The notes under the pieces: generated by a model
Databases searched by the model: none
Told to the model about the DNA's origin: nothing
Seen by the model: only the letters and a program-made list of their open reading frames with translations
Made by a program: the position numbers and the translations under genes
In this document: piece after piece, positions 43,589 through 52,860 of the stretch
Position numbering within the stretch: the stretch's first letter is position 1
Layout: each line of letters begins with the position of its first letter
DNA from: Rhizobiales bacterium Ga0077537
Lineage (GTDB): Bacteria > Pseudomonadota > Alphaproteobacteria > Rhizobiales > Hyphomicrobiaceae
Assembly: GCA_001464955.1 (NCBI GenBank)
Contig: LNEM01000032.1
Location: forward strand, 1 to 64,000
DNA length: 64,000 nt
Direction: 5' to 3'

Positions 43589-44263
43589 TCAGTCGAACCC
43601 GTAGTACTTGACCACGTTGGCGGTGCTCTCGCGGTCGCTGACGAGAGTGTTCTCGATCGCATCCGTCCTCGGATAGCCGATACTCATACCCGTCACGAGA
43701 ACCTGGTCCGAGGGCACGTCGAGATGGCGAAAGATCGCCTCCTGATAAGGAACCCACGCCGCCTGCGGGCATGTTTCAAGCCCGAGGCCCTTCGCCGCCA
43801 GCATGATCGTTTGGATATACATTCCGACGTCGGCCCAGTTGCCCTGGCCGAGATAGGCATCGGTCGTCACGAACAGGCCGAGCGGCGCGTCGAAGAACTC
43901 GAAGTTGCGGAGAGACTGACGGGTTCCGGCTTCCCGATCGCCCTTCTGGATGCCGAGCAACCCGAACAGCGCCCACCCGAGCTCACGCCGGCGCGAATTG
44001 TGAAGTTCGCTCCACTTGGCGGGGTAGTAGCCGAAGTCCGCATAGGACTTGCCCTGCCCGCTGCGGGCCAGTTCGATCACGTCGCTGCTGATCGCTTTCT
44101 TGACGCTGCCCGTGCAGACATAGGTATGCCACGGCTGGGTATTCGTCCCGCTCGGCGCGCGCTGCGCGATCTCGAGGAGCTTGTCGATGGTCGCGCGCGG
44201 GACGGGATCGGGCTTGAACGCCCGTATGGACGTGCGCGTGCGAATGGCCTCGATGACATCCAT
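43589..44263 (-). CDS. Nitroreductase-family flavoprotein
   Basis: 224 residues started at 44263 (MDVIEAIRTRTSIRAFKPDP) with GGGGAG 9 nt upstream; the frame continues 55 codons further. FMN-binding pattern: RTRTSIRAFKPDPVP, APSGTNTQPWHTYVC, ADVGMYIQTIMLAAKGLGLE and GMSIGYPRTDAIENT. Members reduce nitro groups, quinones or enoates with NAD(P)H. It lies divergent from the acyl-CoA ligase at 44452; no substrate can be inferred. Confidence 0.92.
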   Translation of the reverse strand: MDVIEAIRTRTSIRAFKPDPVPRATIDKLLEIAQRAPSGTNTQPWHTYVCTGSVKKAISSDVIELARSGQGKSYADFGYYPAKWSELHNSRRRELGWALFGLLGIQKGDREAGTRQSLRNFEFFDAPLGLFVTTDAYLGQGNWADVGMYIQTIMLAAKGLGLETCPQAAWVPYQEAIFRHLDVPSDQVLVTGMSIGYPRTDAIENTLVSDRESTANVVKYYGFD

Positions 44264-44451
44264 CGACAAAGTCTCCCCGGAAAGGTTTCGAACAGCGTAG
44301 TGCAGGGTCGTGCTGCCGGCAACTGCGGCGGGGCGATTGCGACCTGACATGAAGCCGAAGGCAGCTTCCTTGACGCTCAGTCGATTGTAATCGAACTTGC
44401 CGACAGCGCGGGAGTCGCGCGGATGCATGCAAGTGGCGCGAGGAGACGTTC

Positions 44452-46014
44452 ATGACCGTTCGGTTCGGGGACCTGCTCGAGAAGGCTTCCCGGGTCTACG
44501 GGGACGATCCCGCTGTCACGGCCGAGGGGCGTACGAAGTCGTGGCGCGAGGTTCACGCGCGCTGTCGCAATGTCGCCGCCGGCCTCGAGCGCCTCGGCTT
44601 GAAGCCGGGTGATCGGGTTGCCTACCTCGGGTTCAATTCCGACGCGCTCTTCGAATGCTACTTCGCGCCGTCGCTGGCGGGTTGCGAGGCTGTCGTGATG
44701 AACTATCGCTGGTCGGCTCGCGAGTGCGCGGCCGCCTTGCGCGAGTGCACGCCCAAAGCTCTGATCTTCGACGCGGCACACGCCGATCTGGCGGGCCAGG
44801 CCGTGGCCGAAGTCGCTCGACCGCTGCACATGATCGAGGTCGGACCATTGCCGCGGACGTCCAGCATCGCCTACGAGGAACTTGCGACGCGAAAAGGTAC
44901 GCCCACCGCGCGGGGGTCGTGCGATGACGACACGTTGATCATCTATTTCACGGGCGGCACGACAGGGCGATCCAAGGGCGTGATGCTGTCCCACTGGAAC
45001 CTGTTTGCAAACGCCATGGGCGCTCCGCACATCATGGGCAACGAGCGAAACAGCGCCCAGATGGTCGTCGGCCCGATGTTTCACCTCGCGCCGGGTTCGC
45101 GAATATTCTCGGCCGTGCTCCTCAACATTCACTCGGTCATCATGCAGCGCTTCGACGTGACCGAGATGATGGCGCTGATCGAGCGCCACAGGATCCATTC
45201 GCTCACGCTCGTTCCGACGATGATGCACATGATCCTCGCGCATCCCGAATTCGCCCGCTACGACTTGTCGTCCGTCGGCCAGATAACGCTCGGCGGATCG
45301 CCGACACCACGCGACCTCCTCGAGAAGGTCATCTCCGCGTTTCCTACGGCCAAGCTCAACAACGGCTATGGCATGACGGAAATGTCGCCGATGCTGGCGG
45401 CGCTGACCGCCGACTATCACGTGCTCGAGGGACCGAAGGCGGGCAAACTCAACTCGGTCGGCCGGCCGGTCCCTTACCTCGACATCCGGATCTTCGACGC
45501 CGACGATCGCGAGTTGCCGCAGGGCGAGATCGGCGAGATCGTGGCCCGCGGGCCGACGGTCATGAAGGGCTACCTCAACCGTCCGGACGAGAACGCAGTC
45601 GCGCTCCGCGGCGGCTGGTTTCATACCGGCGACATGGGCTACTTCGACAGGGACGGTCTCCTGTACATCTCGGGTCGATCGAAGGACATGATCATCTCCG
45701 GTGGCGAGAACGTCTACCCGACCGAGATCGAGGACGTGATCTCGACGCATCCCGCCGTATCGCAGGTGGCCGTTATCGGCGTGCCGTCGGAGAAATGGGG
45801 CGAAGCGGTACATGCCGTCGTGATCCTCGCTCAAGGCTGCGAAGTCTCCGCCGACGATCTGGTCGCGCATTGCCGGGCGCATCTGGCCGGCTACAAATGT
45901 CCGCGCGGCATTACCTTCAGGCGTGAACCGATGCCGCTGTCGCCCGCCAACAAGGTTCTGAAGACCGAGCTGCGAAAGCAGGTACTGGAGCAGCTCGGGG
46001 GGCAGACTGGTTGA
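44452..46014 (+). CDS. AMP-forming acyl-CoA synthetase
   Basis: 520-residue ANL-superfamily ligase; ATG at 44452 follows AGGAGA. Motifs in order: IYFTGGTTGRSKGVMLSH (ATP loop), NGYGMTEMSP, GWFHTGDMGYFDRDGLLYIS, GRSKDMIISGGENVYPTEIE and the catalytic Lys in PLSPANKVLKTELR. Resembles long-chain or aromatic acid CoA ligases. It is followed by a TRAP transporter, suggesting that the acid imported by DctPQM is the substrate. Confidence 0.92.
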   Translation: MTVRFGDLLEKASRVYGDDPAVTAEGRTKSWREVHARCRNVAAGLERLGLKPGDRVAYLGFNSDALFECYFAPSLAGCEAVVMNYRWSARECAAALRECTPKALIFDAAHADLAGQAVAEVARPLHMIEVGPLPRTSSIAYEELATRKGTPTARGSCDDDTLIIYFTGGTTGRSKGVMLSHWNLFANAMGAPHIMGNERNSAQMVVGPMFHLAPGSRIFSAVLLNIHSVIMQRFDVTEMMALIERHRIHSLTLVPTMMHMILAHPEFARYDLSSVGQITLGGSPTPRDLLEKVISAFPTAKLNNGYGMTEMSPMLAALTADYHVLEGPKAGKLNSVGRPVPYLDIRIFDADDRELPQGEIGEIVARGPTVMKGYLNRPDENAVALRGGWFHTGDMGYFDRDGLLYISGRSKDMIISGGENVYPTEIEDVISTHPAVSQVAVIGVPSEKWGEAVHAVVILAQGCEVSADDLVAHCRAHLAGYKCPRGITFRREPMPLSPANKVLKTELRKQVLEQLGGQTG

Positions 46015-46044
46015 TCCCGGGCGGGCGTCGCTGATCGGATGGCG

Positions 46045-46061
46045 GACGCCGGCTCGGCGTC
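46045..46061 (+). terminator. Hairpin between the acyl-CoA ligase and dctP
   Basis: Perfect 7-bp stem GACGCCG / CGGCGTC with a 3-nt loop, 30 nt after the ligase stop; no T-run. Suggests that the TRAP operon has its own promoter in 46062-46177. Confidence 0.4.
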
Positions 46062-46177
46062 TGTCATCGTCATGTGCCGATCGATAGCTATTCACTGTTG
46101 CGTGCGTCCGTTCCTGTGCCACTATCCGTGTGTTGGCCGAGCAGGCCTCAGAGCAAAAGCCTATTGGGAGGAAGACG

Positions 46178-47320
46178 ATGGCAGATAAGACGACGAAGGA
46201 TCAGACCTCGACGGGTCTGGATGCGGCAGCCGAGTCGGCGCCCCGGAAGTCGGCCCTTAGCCGGCGCGATTACATCAAGACGGCGGCAGTCGGTGCCGGT
46301 GCGGTCGCGCTGAGCATGCCGACGATCGCCAAGGCCCAGAACAAGACCTGGAAGCTGAAGCTCCAGAGCAACTGGACGGGCATCGGCATCGAGTCCCAGG
46401 ACAAGGCCGCGCAGCTGTTCGTCGACCGGGTCAAGAAGATGTCCGGTGGCCGTATCGAGGTGACGAACTTCAACGCCGAGGTACTTCTCGGCATCGGCGA
46501 GACCTTCCGTGGCGTCAGCTCCGGCGTGGCGGACCTGGCAGTGACCTCGTCGATCTATCATCGGGGTATCGTGCCGGTCGGCGAGTATCTTTGGGCCGTT
46601 CCGTTCTTCCCCGTCAACACACTCGAGTTCTACGAGTACATCTACCACTTCATGGGCATCAAGGAACTCTGGCAGGAGGCCTACAAGCCGCACAACGTCG
46701 CCCACTTGACCTACATGATCTCTGACGAGTGGGGCGCGATGGTTTCGACGCGCCAGGTTGAAAAGTACGCCGACTTCAAGGGCATGAAGGTTCGCGCGTT
46801 CGGCATCTGGGCCGACTGGCTCGTTCACAACGGCGCATCTATCGTCACGGTTCCGGGTGGTGAGGTCTACACCGCCATCCAGACCAAGATCCTCGACGCG
46901 GCCGCATTCGGTTCACCGGATGCGTGGGCGGGCATGAAGATGCACGAGGTCTGCAAGTTCTACCTCAATCCCTCGGTGATCCCCTACGACATCGTCGAGG
47001 TGATCATGAACCAGAAGACCCTCAACGAGATGCCGCCGGACCTGCAGGAGGTGATGCACGCGGCTGCGCGCGTGATGAACACTGAACTTGCCGCGATGAC
47101 CATCGCGACCGACGCTCGTGGCCGGAAGAAGCTCGCCGACGGCGGCATGCAGACGCTCATGATGCCGGATGAGGAACTCAAGAAGGCGGAGGCCTGGTGC
47201 TGGAACCAGTTCCTCTCGAAGAAGGGCAAGGATCCCTTCATCGACAAGGTGATCGACATCTACACGCAGGCCCGCCAGCTCCATAAGGACTACTACGGTC
47301 CGAAGCGTCTCCCGACGTAA
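46178..47320 (+). CDS. dctP: TRAP transporter solute-binding protein, DctP family
   Basis: 380 residues started at 46178 after GGGAGGAAG. The N-terminus is a twin-arginine signal: SALSRRDYIKTAAVGAGAVA with cleavage near PTIAKAQNK. The mature part has DctP features: SGGRIEVTNFNAEVLLGIGE, GMKVRAFGIWADWLVHNGAS and KILDAAAFGSPDAWAGMKMH. Periplasmic receptor for an organic acid; the neighbouring CoA ligase suggests a carboxylate. A strong hairpin follows before dctQ. Confidence 0.93.
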   Translation: MADKTTKDQTSTGLDAAAESAPRKSALSRRDYIKTAAVGAGAVALSMPTIAKAQNKTWKLKLQSNWTGIGIESQDKAAQLFVDRVKKMSGGRIEVTNFNAEVLLGIGETFRGVSSGVADLAVTSSIYHRGIVPVGEYLWAVPFFPVNTLEFYEYIYHFMGIKELWQEAYKPHNVAHLTYMISDEWGAMVSTRQVEKYADFKGMKVRAFGIWADWLVHNGASIVTVPGGEVYTAIQTKILDAAAFGSPDAWAGMKMHEVCKFYLNPSVIPYDIVEVIMNQKTLNEMPPDLQEVMHAAARVMNTELAAMTIATDARGRKKLADGGMQTLMMPDEELKKAEAWCWNQFLSKKGKDPFIDKVIDIYTQARQLHKDYYGPKRLPT

Positions 47321-47348
47321 ATCGCTCTGGTCAACGGAGTTTCAACTC

Positions 47349-47373
47349 AGGCCCCGGCAACACGCCGGGGCCT
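47349..47373 (+). promoter_or_regulatory. Intercistronic hairpin between dctP and dctQ
   Basis: Perfect 10-bp stem AGGCCCCGGC / GCCGGGGCCT with loop AACAC, 29 nt after the dctP stop. No T-run. The same architecture (hairpin after the binding-protein gene) occurs in both Opp/Dpp operons of this window. Confidence 0.7.
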
Positions 47374-47533
47374 GAAATGGCACGTTGCGCAGAAGAGAGC
47401 GCATCTTGCCCAACGGAACGGGCGGACGCGCGCTTGCCGGGGGCAGGCACGCGTACCGCGCGGCTGAAAAGGTTGAGGCTGGCAACGGCGCGCGACAACC
47501 CGCCGACGGCGCCAGCAGGATTGGGAGTGGACG

Positions 47534-48097
47534 GTGAAAATCATCGAGAACTATCTACGTTTGACGGATTGGATCAACGCCAAGTTCGCTTGGATCGTGG
47601 CGTTTTTGATCGTGCCCATGCTCTTCGTCATGATCTGGGAGATCATGATGAGATATGTGTTCAATAGTCCGTCTCAGTGGGCATACGAGATCTCGCTGTT
47701 CATATTCGGCGCCTACATTGTCCTCGGCGGCGCCTATACCCACCTGTCGGGCGGCCACGTCAACGTCGACATCATCTGGGGGCAGCTCTCGCCACGAGGC
47801 AGGGCCATTCTCGACGTCCTTACGAGCGGCTTTGCGTTCCTCTTTCTCGGCGTGCTGTTCTGGACGTCGCTGCAGATCACGATCAATTCGTGGCAAATCG
47901 GCGAAACGACGATGTCGCACTGGAAGCCGATCTACTATCCGCTGCGCACGACGGTCCCGGTCGCCTGTTTCCTGTTCCTCATGCAGGTGCTCGCCAAGCT
48001 GATCCGAGATATCGCGATCGTCATCAAGGGCGAGGAGGTGTTTCCGGTGAAAGTTCCGATCCCCGGAATGGGCCCCATGCCAAGCTCGAATCTCTAG
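47534..48097 (+). CDS. dctQ: TRAP transporter small membrane subunit, DctQ family
   Basis: 187 residues from a GTG at 47534 preceded by GGGAG. Four membrane segments: FAWIVAFLIVPMLFVMIWEI, YEISLFIFGAYIVLGGAYTH, VLTSGFAFLFLGVLFWTSLQ and TVPVACFLFLMQVLAKLIRD. The MRYVFNSPSQWAYEIS loop is the DctQ signature. It partners with DctM to form the Na+-driven secondary importer. Confidence 0.93.
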   Translation: MKIIENYLRLTDWINAKFAWIVAFLIVPMLFVMIWEIMMRYVFNSPSQWAYEISLFIFGAYIVLGGAYTHLSGGHVNVDIIWGQLSPRGRAILDVLTSGFAFLFLGVLFWTSLQITINSWQIGETTMSHWKPIYYPLRTTVPVACFLFLMQVLAKLIRDIAIVIKGEEVFPVKVPIPGMGPMPSSNL

Positions 48098-48148
48098 TCA
48101 CGACGCGCCCGACACCGCGCGGCGACACAATCCTCCAGGAGTACGTTG

Positions 48149-49468
48149 ATGCTTGGCCTTGGCCCGGAATGGCTGACTGTGATCCTGTTCGGCAGCCTCG
48201 TCCTGCTGCTGCTTGCAGGTCTTCCTCTGGTGTTTGCGATCGGCGGCGTCGCAACGCTGTTCATCATCTTTCTGTGGGGGCCGCACGCCCTGCCGATCCT
48301 CGCGAACCGAACGTACATGTCGATGGACATGTTCCTTCTGGTGGCCGTGCCCATGTTCATATTCATGGGCGCGATGCTGCAACGATGTGGCATCGCAGAG
48401 GACATGTACGAGTTAATGTACCACTGGTTGGGCGGGCTGCGTGGCGGTCTGGCGGCCGGAACGGTACTCATCTGCACGATGTTCGCGGCGATGGTCGGCA
48501 TCAGCGGTGCGGCCACGACGTCGATGGGCCTGATTGCCCTGCCGTCGATGCTCAAGCGCGGCTACAATAAGCAGATCGCGGTTGGCTGTATCTCCGCAGG
48601 CGGCTCGCTTGGCATCCTCATTCCGCCGAGCGTGCTCATGATCATCCTGTCGCTCACCTCGCGCGTTTCGGTGGGCGAGATGTTCATTGCGGGAATTCTT
48701 CCAGGACTGCTGCTGAGCGGGATGTTCATCGCCTACATCCTCATCCGCTGCTATTTCCAGAAGGAACTGGGACCAGCCGTTCCTGACGAAGAAAGGCTGC
48801 CTCTCAGCGCGCGCTTGCGGCTGGCGGGTGCCCTGGTGCTGCCTGTCGGGCTCATCTTTGCCGTTATGGGCTCGATGTTCTTCGGCATCGCGACGCCGAG
48901 CGAGGCGTCTGCGATCGGCGCGCTTGGCGCAATCGTTAGCGCAATCATCAAGCGGACGTTCAATTGGGAGAGCTTCACGTCGGCGCTGTTCATTACGCTG
49001 CGATTGAGCGCGATGGTCATCTGGATCGTGTTCGCTGCCTCGGCGTTCACGGCGCTCTATGCAGTGACCGGTGCCAACTCGCTGGTGAGTTCGCTGATCA
49101 AGGGTGTGGGCGACCCCTGGATGGTGATTATCGCCATGCAAGCGATCCTGTTCGTGCTTGGGATGTTCTTCGACCCGACAGGCATAGTTTTGCTCACGGC
49201 GCCGATCTTCTTCCCGATCATCACGTCGCTCGGCTTCGATCCGCTGTGGTTCGCCATCCTCTTCGTGATCAACATGGAACTGGCGTATCTGACGCCGCCG
49301 TTCGGCTTCAATCTGTTCTACATGAAGGCCGTCGTGCCACCGGGCATAACGATGATGGATATCTACAAGTCGCAGACGCCCTTTGTGTTGCTCATGTTGC
49401 TCGGTCTTGTCCTGTGCATGATCTTCCCGGGGATCATCACGTGGTTGCCGAGCCTTATGAGGACTTAG
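48149..49468 (+). CDS. dctM: TRAP transporter large permease, DctM family
   Basis: 439 residues from ATG at 48149 with AGGAG 8 nt upstream. About twelve membrane segments; family motifs: FAAMVGISGAATTSMGLIAL, SAGGSLGILIPPSVLMIILS, FGIATPSEASAIGALGAIVS and ELAYLTPPFGFNLFYMKAVV. It carries the transport path. It ends 47 bp before the convergent DUF2235 gene, with a shared hairpin between them. Confidence 0.95.
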   Translation: MLGLGPEWLTVILFGSLVLLLLAGLPLVFAIGGVATLFIIFLWGPHALPILANRTYMSMDMFLLVAVPMFIFMGAMLQRCGIAEDMYELMYHWLGGLRGGLAAGTVLICTMFAAMVGISGAATTSMGLIALPSMLKRGYNKQIAVGCISAGGSLGILIPPSVLMIILSLTSRVSVGEMFIAGILPGLLLSGMFIAYILIRCYFQKELGPAVPDEERLPLSARLRLAGALVLPVGLIFAVMGSMFFGIATPSEASAIGALGAIVSAIIKRTFNWESFTSALFITLRLSAMVIWIVFAASAFTALYAVTGANSLVSSLIKGVGDPWMVIIAMQAILFVLGMFFDPTGIVLLTAPIFFPIITSLGFDPLWFAILFVINMELAYLTPPFGFNLFYMKAVVPPGITMMDIYKSQTPFVLLMLLGLVLCMIFPGIITWLPSLMRT

Positions 49469-49490
49469 AGGCCCAAGTTTCGTGGGCTAT

Positions 49491-49528
49491 TGCGCCGGCG
49501 TAGTGCAGCCCTGCATTACGCCGGCGCA
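49491..49528. terminator. Bidirectional hairpin between dctM and the convergent DUF2235 gene
   Basis: Perfect 12-bp stem TGCGCCGGCGTA / TACGCCGGCGCA (49491-49502, 49517-49528), with a further TGCA/TGCA pairing inside the loop. It begins 22 nt after the dctM stop and overlaps the stop codon and last codons of the convergent gene. Confidence 0.7.
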
Positions 49529-52500
49529 GTCGTGACAGGCGGCAGGTTGGCCAGCGCCTCTGCGGGCAGCTTGAACTTTCCCTTCCGCGCGGCGAGGACC
49601 TTGGTGTTCCAGTACTCGTCGAAGCGGTTCAGTCGCAGCTTCGCCTGATAGCCCTTGATCTTGGTCTGATCGTCGTCGGACAGAAGGCTCGTTTCCTGGA
49701 GCTTCTGGACCTGCCCGTCGATGAGCATTCGGCGGTCGTGCAGCTTGTCGTTCAGATTGAACAGGGCCTGCGGCGCGTAGAGCGGCAGCGACTCGACCAT
49801 CCGATTGAAGACGGTATCCGAGATTACCGCATGCTGCGGCATCGTGCGGGGGCGGTACTCGTAGAGATGGCTGAACCATTGTGAGATCTGTCCGAGCGGA
49901 TCGGGATCGACGACGTGGGGATTGTCGTCCTGCCGCTCCCAGTATTCTGCCTTGTCGGCCTTCCAGGCCTTGAGATAGACGCCCCAGCTTTCGTCCTGGC
50001 CGGCCAGCTCGGCGCTCTGAGCGTATCCGCTGCTGATCCGGCTGAGCAGGAAATCGAGCGTGATGTCGGACAGCCGGTCCGTCGCCCAACCGCCACCGAT
50101 ATTGGCGTGATCGCCGGCGAACCACACTTCGACGATGCGCTCCGGACGGTTCGGATCGGGGTCCATCAGCGTCGGCTCGAAGCTGTCGCGCTGCTCGTCG
50201 AGCGCCACCATGTGGTAGGCCTGCTGCACGCTCTCCGGCACCGACAGGTCCTTGCCCATGTTGAGTTGCTGGAAGTTGATCCCGGCGATCGTCTTGGCGA
50301 TGCCGAAGGAGCCGACCGTATCCCAGCAGCCGAGCACATCGACGGCGACGGGCTGTTTGGCTTTCGAGGCCCAGAGCGTGCGGTGCTTGCCGAACAGCTT
50401 GATCGTCCAGACGGAGCGTGGCGCGCCGCGCGCGTCGATCGCCCTCGCGAGGAGCCGCGCGATCGCCGCGCCGCGGCTGAAGCCGACGATGACGACGCGA
50501 TCCCCCGTCTGATAGACACGCACGAGATCCAGATAAGCCCGCTCGACCACGTCTCCCGCACCGGCGCCCATGGCGAGGCCGAGAACCTGCAGGATGGGAT
50601 CGTTGTCGTACTTGTTGCCGACCCCGGCATAGTAGAAGGCGATCTGCTGCGCGTTGCCGTTCTTGTAGCGCTTGCACAGCGAGGCATCGAACAGCTCGCC
50701 CGGCTGGAACATGCCGGCACTATCCGCCTTGAGCATGCGGAACAGCTTGAAGACGTTGGTCGTCGCCGCAAAGCCGTTCTCGACCATGTCGGGCGTGTTG
50801 CTCGTGCCGTCGAGACAGATGACGATGTTCTTGCGCTTGCGCTCGGTCCAGGCAGCTGAATTGCGCAGCAGCGAATAGACGAGCGGCAGGCCGATCAGAA
50901 TGAGCTCCCACTTGAAGATCCAGCCGCTGATCCCGCTCGTGAAAACGCTCCAGACCGAGGTTGCCACGTCCAGCGGCTGTAGAGGCGCGGCCGGCGCAGG
51001 AGCTATCGGCGCCAGCGCCGGCGTCGTCGTTCCGGCTTCGCGGACGAGGCGGAACCCGGAGTTCCCACGAGTCGACGTGGCGGGGCCGTCGAACCGAAGA
51101 TCCGCAGCCTGGTCGCTGATGCCGCCCCCCATGACCTCCTGAAAATCGCCATCGTTGGTGCACCCCGGCGTCGGCGTGCCGTCCGGCCCCCGGCATTTGT
51201 CGATCCACTCCCGCACGTTGCCATGCATGTCGAAGAGGCCATGGCCGTTGGGCTTCTTCAGGCCGACATGCCGTGGCTCGTCGACACTCGGAAAGAACCA
51301 TGCGTACTGAGACAGGGAAGCGACATCGCTCCCGTGCGACCAGCCCCGGTCGAAGGGCGCGCCGGCACGGGCCGCGTATTCCCACTCGATGCGCGACGGC
51401 AACCTGTAGGTGGCACCCGTCTGCTTGCTGAGCCATGCGGCATAGGACTTGGCTGCCGCGAAAGAGACCTGGATCGGCAACCGGCTCGCGTGCTCGCCCG
51501 GGCGCGGCACCGACGGACAGGCCGACGGATCGCTGGCGGTGCACGCATCCCATTCCTCGTGCGTCACCTCGAACATCGACATGTAGAGCGGGACTTTGAC
51601 GAGCTTCATCTGATCGCGCCGCTCGGCCGCAGCCTGCTGGCGCATTTCCATCAGCCGTTGGCGTTGCGAGCCTTCCCTCGGATCGCGGGGCACGACGGGG
51701 GGCGCGGCGTCGGCCGGCACGGGCGGATACGGCTGCGCGAGAAGCACGAGCCCGGGACAGGTCGGGCAATCACGCCATCCAGCAGTGGCCTTGCCGGCTT
51801 TTCGTTCGGCGGCTTCATTTGCGGCCTGCCCGGTATCGTCCGACCGGAATGGCGCCCAATAGGCATAAAGCAGGAAGCCGGAAAGCGTGAGCAAGGCGAT
51901 CAGCGACCAGTTCCACAGCTGGGAGGGAATGCGGCTGGCGCTCGTCGAATGTCTACGGAGCCGGTAGGCCAGCAGCAGGACGGCCAGCTGCGCGAGCAGG
52001 AAGACCAGGAGTTGGCCGGAGCCGGGCATCGACTTCGCGCTGCCGGCGAGGCTTGGAAACAGCCCGGACGCGTCGATGGCCAGCAGGATGGCGAAAGACG
52101 ACAGGAACCAGACCAGGAACTGGCGACGATAGATCAGGCCGGCGAGACCGGGGATCAGCGAGTAAAGGGCAAGCGTCCAGCCGGTGCCGACGACGCTCGC
52201 CACGATATCCCTGAAATCGGTGACGAGCTGCTCAAGGTAAACCTTCAGGAGCGGCCGCATGATGTCGGTGACGAAGACCCAGGGATTGCCGCCGATGTCC
52301 TTCCAGAGCTGGTTCGCGCGGGCCGGATCGAATTTGCCGATGCCGGCGATGATGTCCGCTGCCGTCGGATTGGCCATGCCGAGACCGAGCCGCTCGGCAA
52401 GTTTGGCGTGCTCAGATGGCACCGCGTAGATCACGAACAGAAAGATCGTGAGCAGCAGCAGCAGGAGCGGGGCGGCTACGGAGCCCTTGCGCATCGCGAG

Positions 52501-52539
52501 AGTGACCGCATTCACAGCCTTCAACGGCTCGGTACGCAT
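49516..52539 (-). CDS. Membrane-anchored fusion of FGE/SUMF-like domain and DUF2235 alpha/beta-hydrolase
   Basis: 1007 residues from ATG at 52539 (GGGAG 5 nt upstream). Order: N-terminal membrane helix (about 22-42); three or four more helices between about 118 and 232; SUMF/FGE-like domain at about 313-500 (SMFEVTHEEWDAC, ATYRLPSRIEWEYAARAGAP, GHGLFDMHGNVREWID, GNSGFRLVRE) lacking the catalytic Cys pair of true FGEs; Pro/Ala linker; another helix near 537-558; DUF2235 domain from about 571 (NIVICLDGTSNTPDMVENG) with nucleophile elbow VIVGFSRGAA at about 684-693 and WFAGDHANIGGGWATD with the catalytic His region. DUF2235 includes T6SS phospholipase effectors; no T6SS genes are here. The fusion is unusual; substrate unknown. 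Confidence 0.88.
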   Translation of the reverse strand: MRTEPLKAVNAVTLAMRKGSVAAPLLLLLLTIFLFVIYAVPSEHAKLAERLGLGMANPTAADIIAGIGKFDPARANQLWKDIGGNPWVFVTDIMRPLLKVYLEQLVTDFRDIVASVVGTGWTLALYSLIPGLAGLIYRRQFLVWFLSSFAILLAIDASGLFPSLAGSAKSMPGSGQLLVFLLAQLAVLLLAYRLRRHSTSASRIPSQLWNWSLIALLTLSGFLLYAYWAPFRSDDTGQAANEAAERKAGKATAGWRDCPTCPGLVLLAQPYPPVPADAAPPVVPRDPREGSQRQRLMEMRQQAAAERRDQMKLVKVPLYMSMFEVTHEEWDACTASDPSACPSVPRPGEHASRLPIQVSFAAAKSYAAWLSKQTGATYRLPSRIEWEYAARAGAPFDRGWSHGSDVASLSQYAWFFPSVDEPRHVGLKKPNGHGLFDMHGNVREWIDKCRGPDGTPTPGCTNDGDFQEVMGGGISDQAADLRFDGPATSTRGNSGFRLVREAGTTTPALAPIAPAPAAPLQPLDVATSVWSVFTSGISGWIFKWELILIGLPLVYSLLRNSAAWTERKRKNIVICLDGTSNTPDMVENGFAATTNVFKLFRMLKADSAGMFQPGELFDASLCKRYKNGNAQQIAFYYAGVGNKYDNDPILQVLGLAMGAGAGDVVERAYLDLVRVYQTGDRVVIVGFSRGAAIARLLARAIDARGAPRSVWTIKLFGKHRTLWASKAKQPVAVDVLGCWDTVGSFGIAKTIAGINFQQLNMGKDLSVPESVQQAYHMVALDEQRDSFEPTLMDPDPNRPERIVEVWFAGDHANIGGGWATDRLSDITLDFLLSRISSGYAQSAELAGQDESWGVYLKAWKADKAEYWERQDDNPHVVDPDPLGQISQWFSHLYEYRPRTMPQHAVISDTVFNRMVESLPLYAPQALFNLNDKLHDRRMLIDGQVQKLQETSLLSDDDQTKIKGYQAKLRLNRFDEYWNTKVLAARKGKFKLPAEALANLPPVTTAPA

Positions 52540-52860
52540 GCGCAACTCCCGACAATAGAAAGCAATTTTTACAAGATCGTTCTACACTTCGTGCAGATAT
52601 CCTGCTGATGCTTTGGCTACTGTGGTGCCATATTGCCGGTGGTCGTGTCTTTCGAGGCACAAGAGCGCCGCGCAGCGTCGGCCCGAACAAAGACCGCCAT
52701 GAAGAGGGGGAGAGGCTCCGACCCTGTCCACCTGGCCGCGTCCAGGGTGGCGGGCGAAGCAGGGCCGCGTCGGCTTCTGCGGCCTCCCGGACGGCTCTGG
52801 TCGCGCTTGACTTATCGCCTGCGCTTTCCGAGCCTGATCCCGAAATCGTAGGAGAACGGC
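52540..52860. other. Divergent promoter region without a gene
   Basis: 321 bp between the DUF2235 fusion gene and hyuA. No protein-coding signal I trust. A short AT-richer patch around 52556-52600 is the likeliest place for promoters. AGGAG at 52849-52855 is the hyuA ribosome site. Confidence 0.4.

Noticed and set aside
44377-46122. Minus-strand open frame (581 codons)
   Set aside because: Antisense to the acyl-CoA ligase, composition typical of a shadow frame, no start signal.
49516-52539. T6SS effector locus
   Set aside because: DUF2235 occurs in T6SS effectors, but there are no tss, vgrG, PAAR or immunity genes nearby and the protein is multi-pass membrane.
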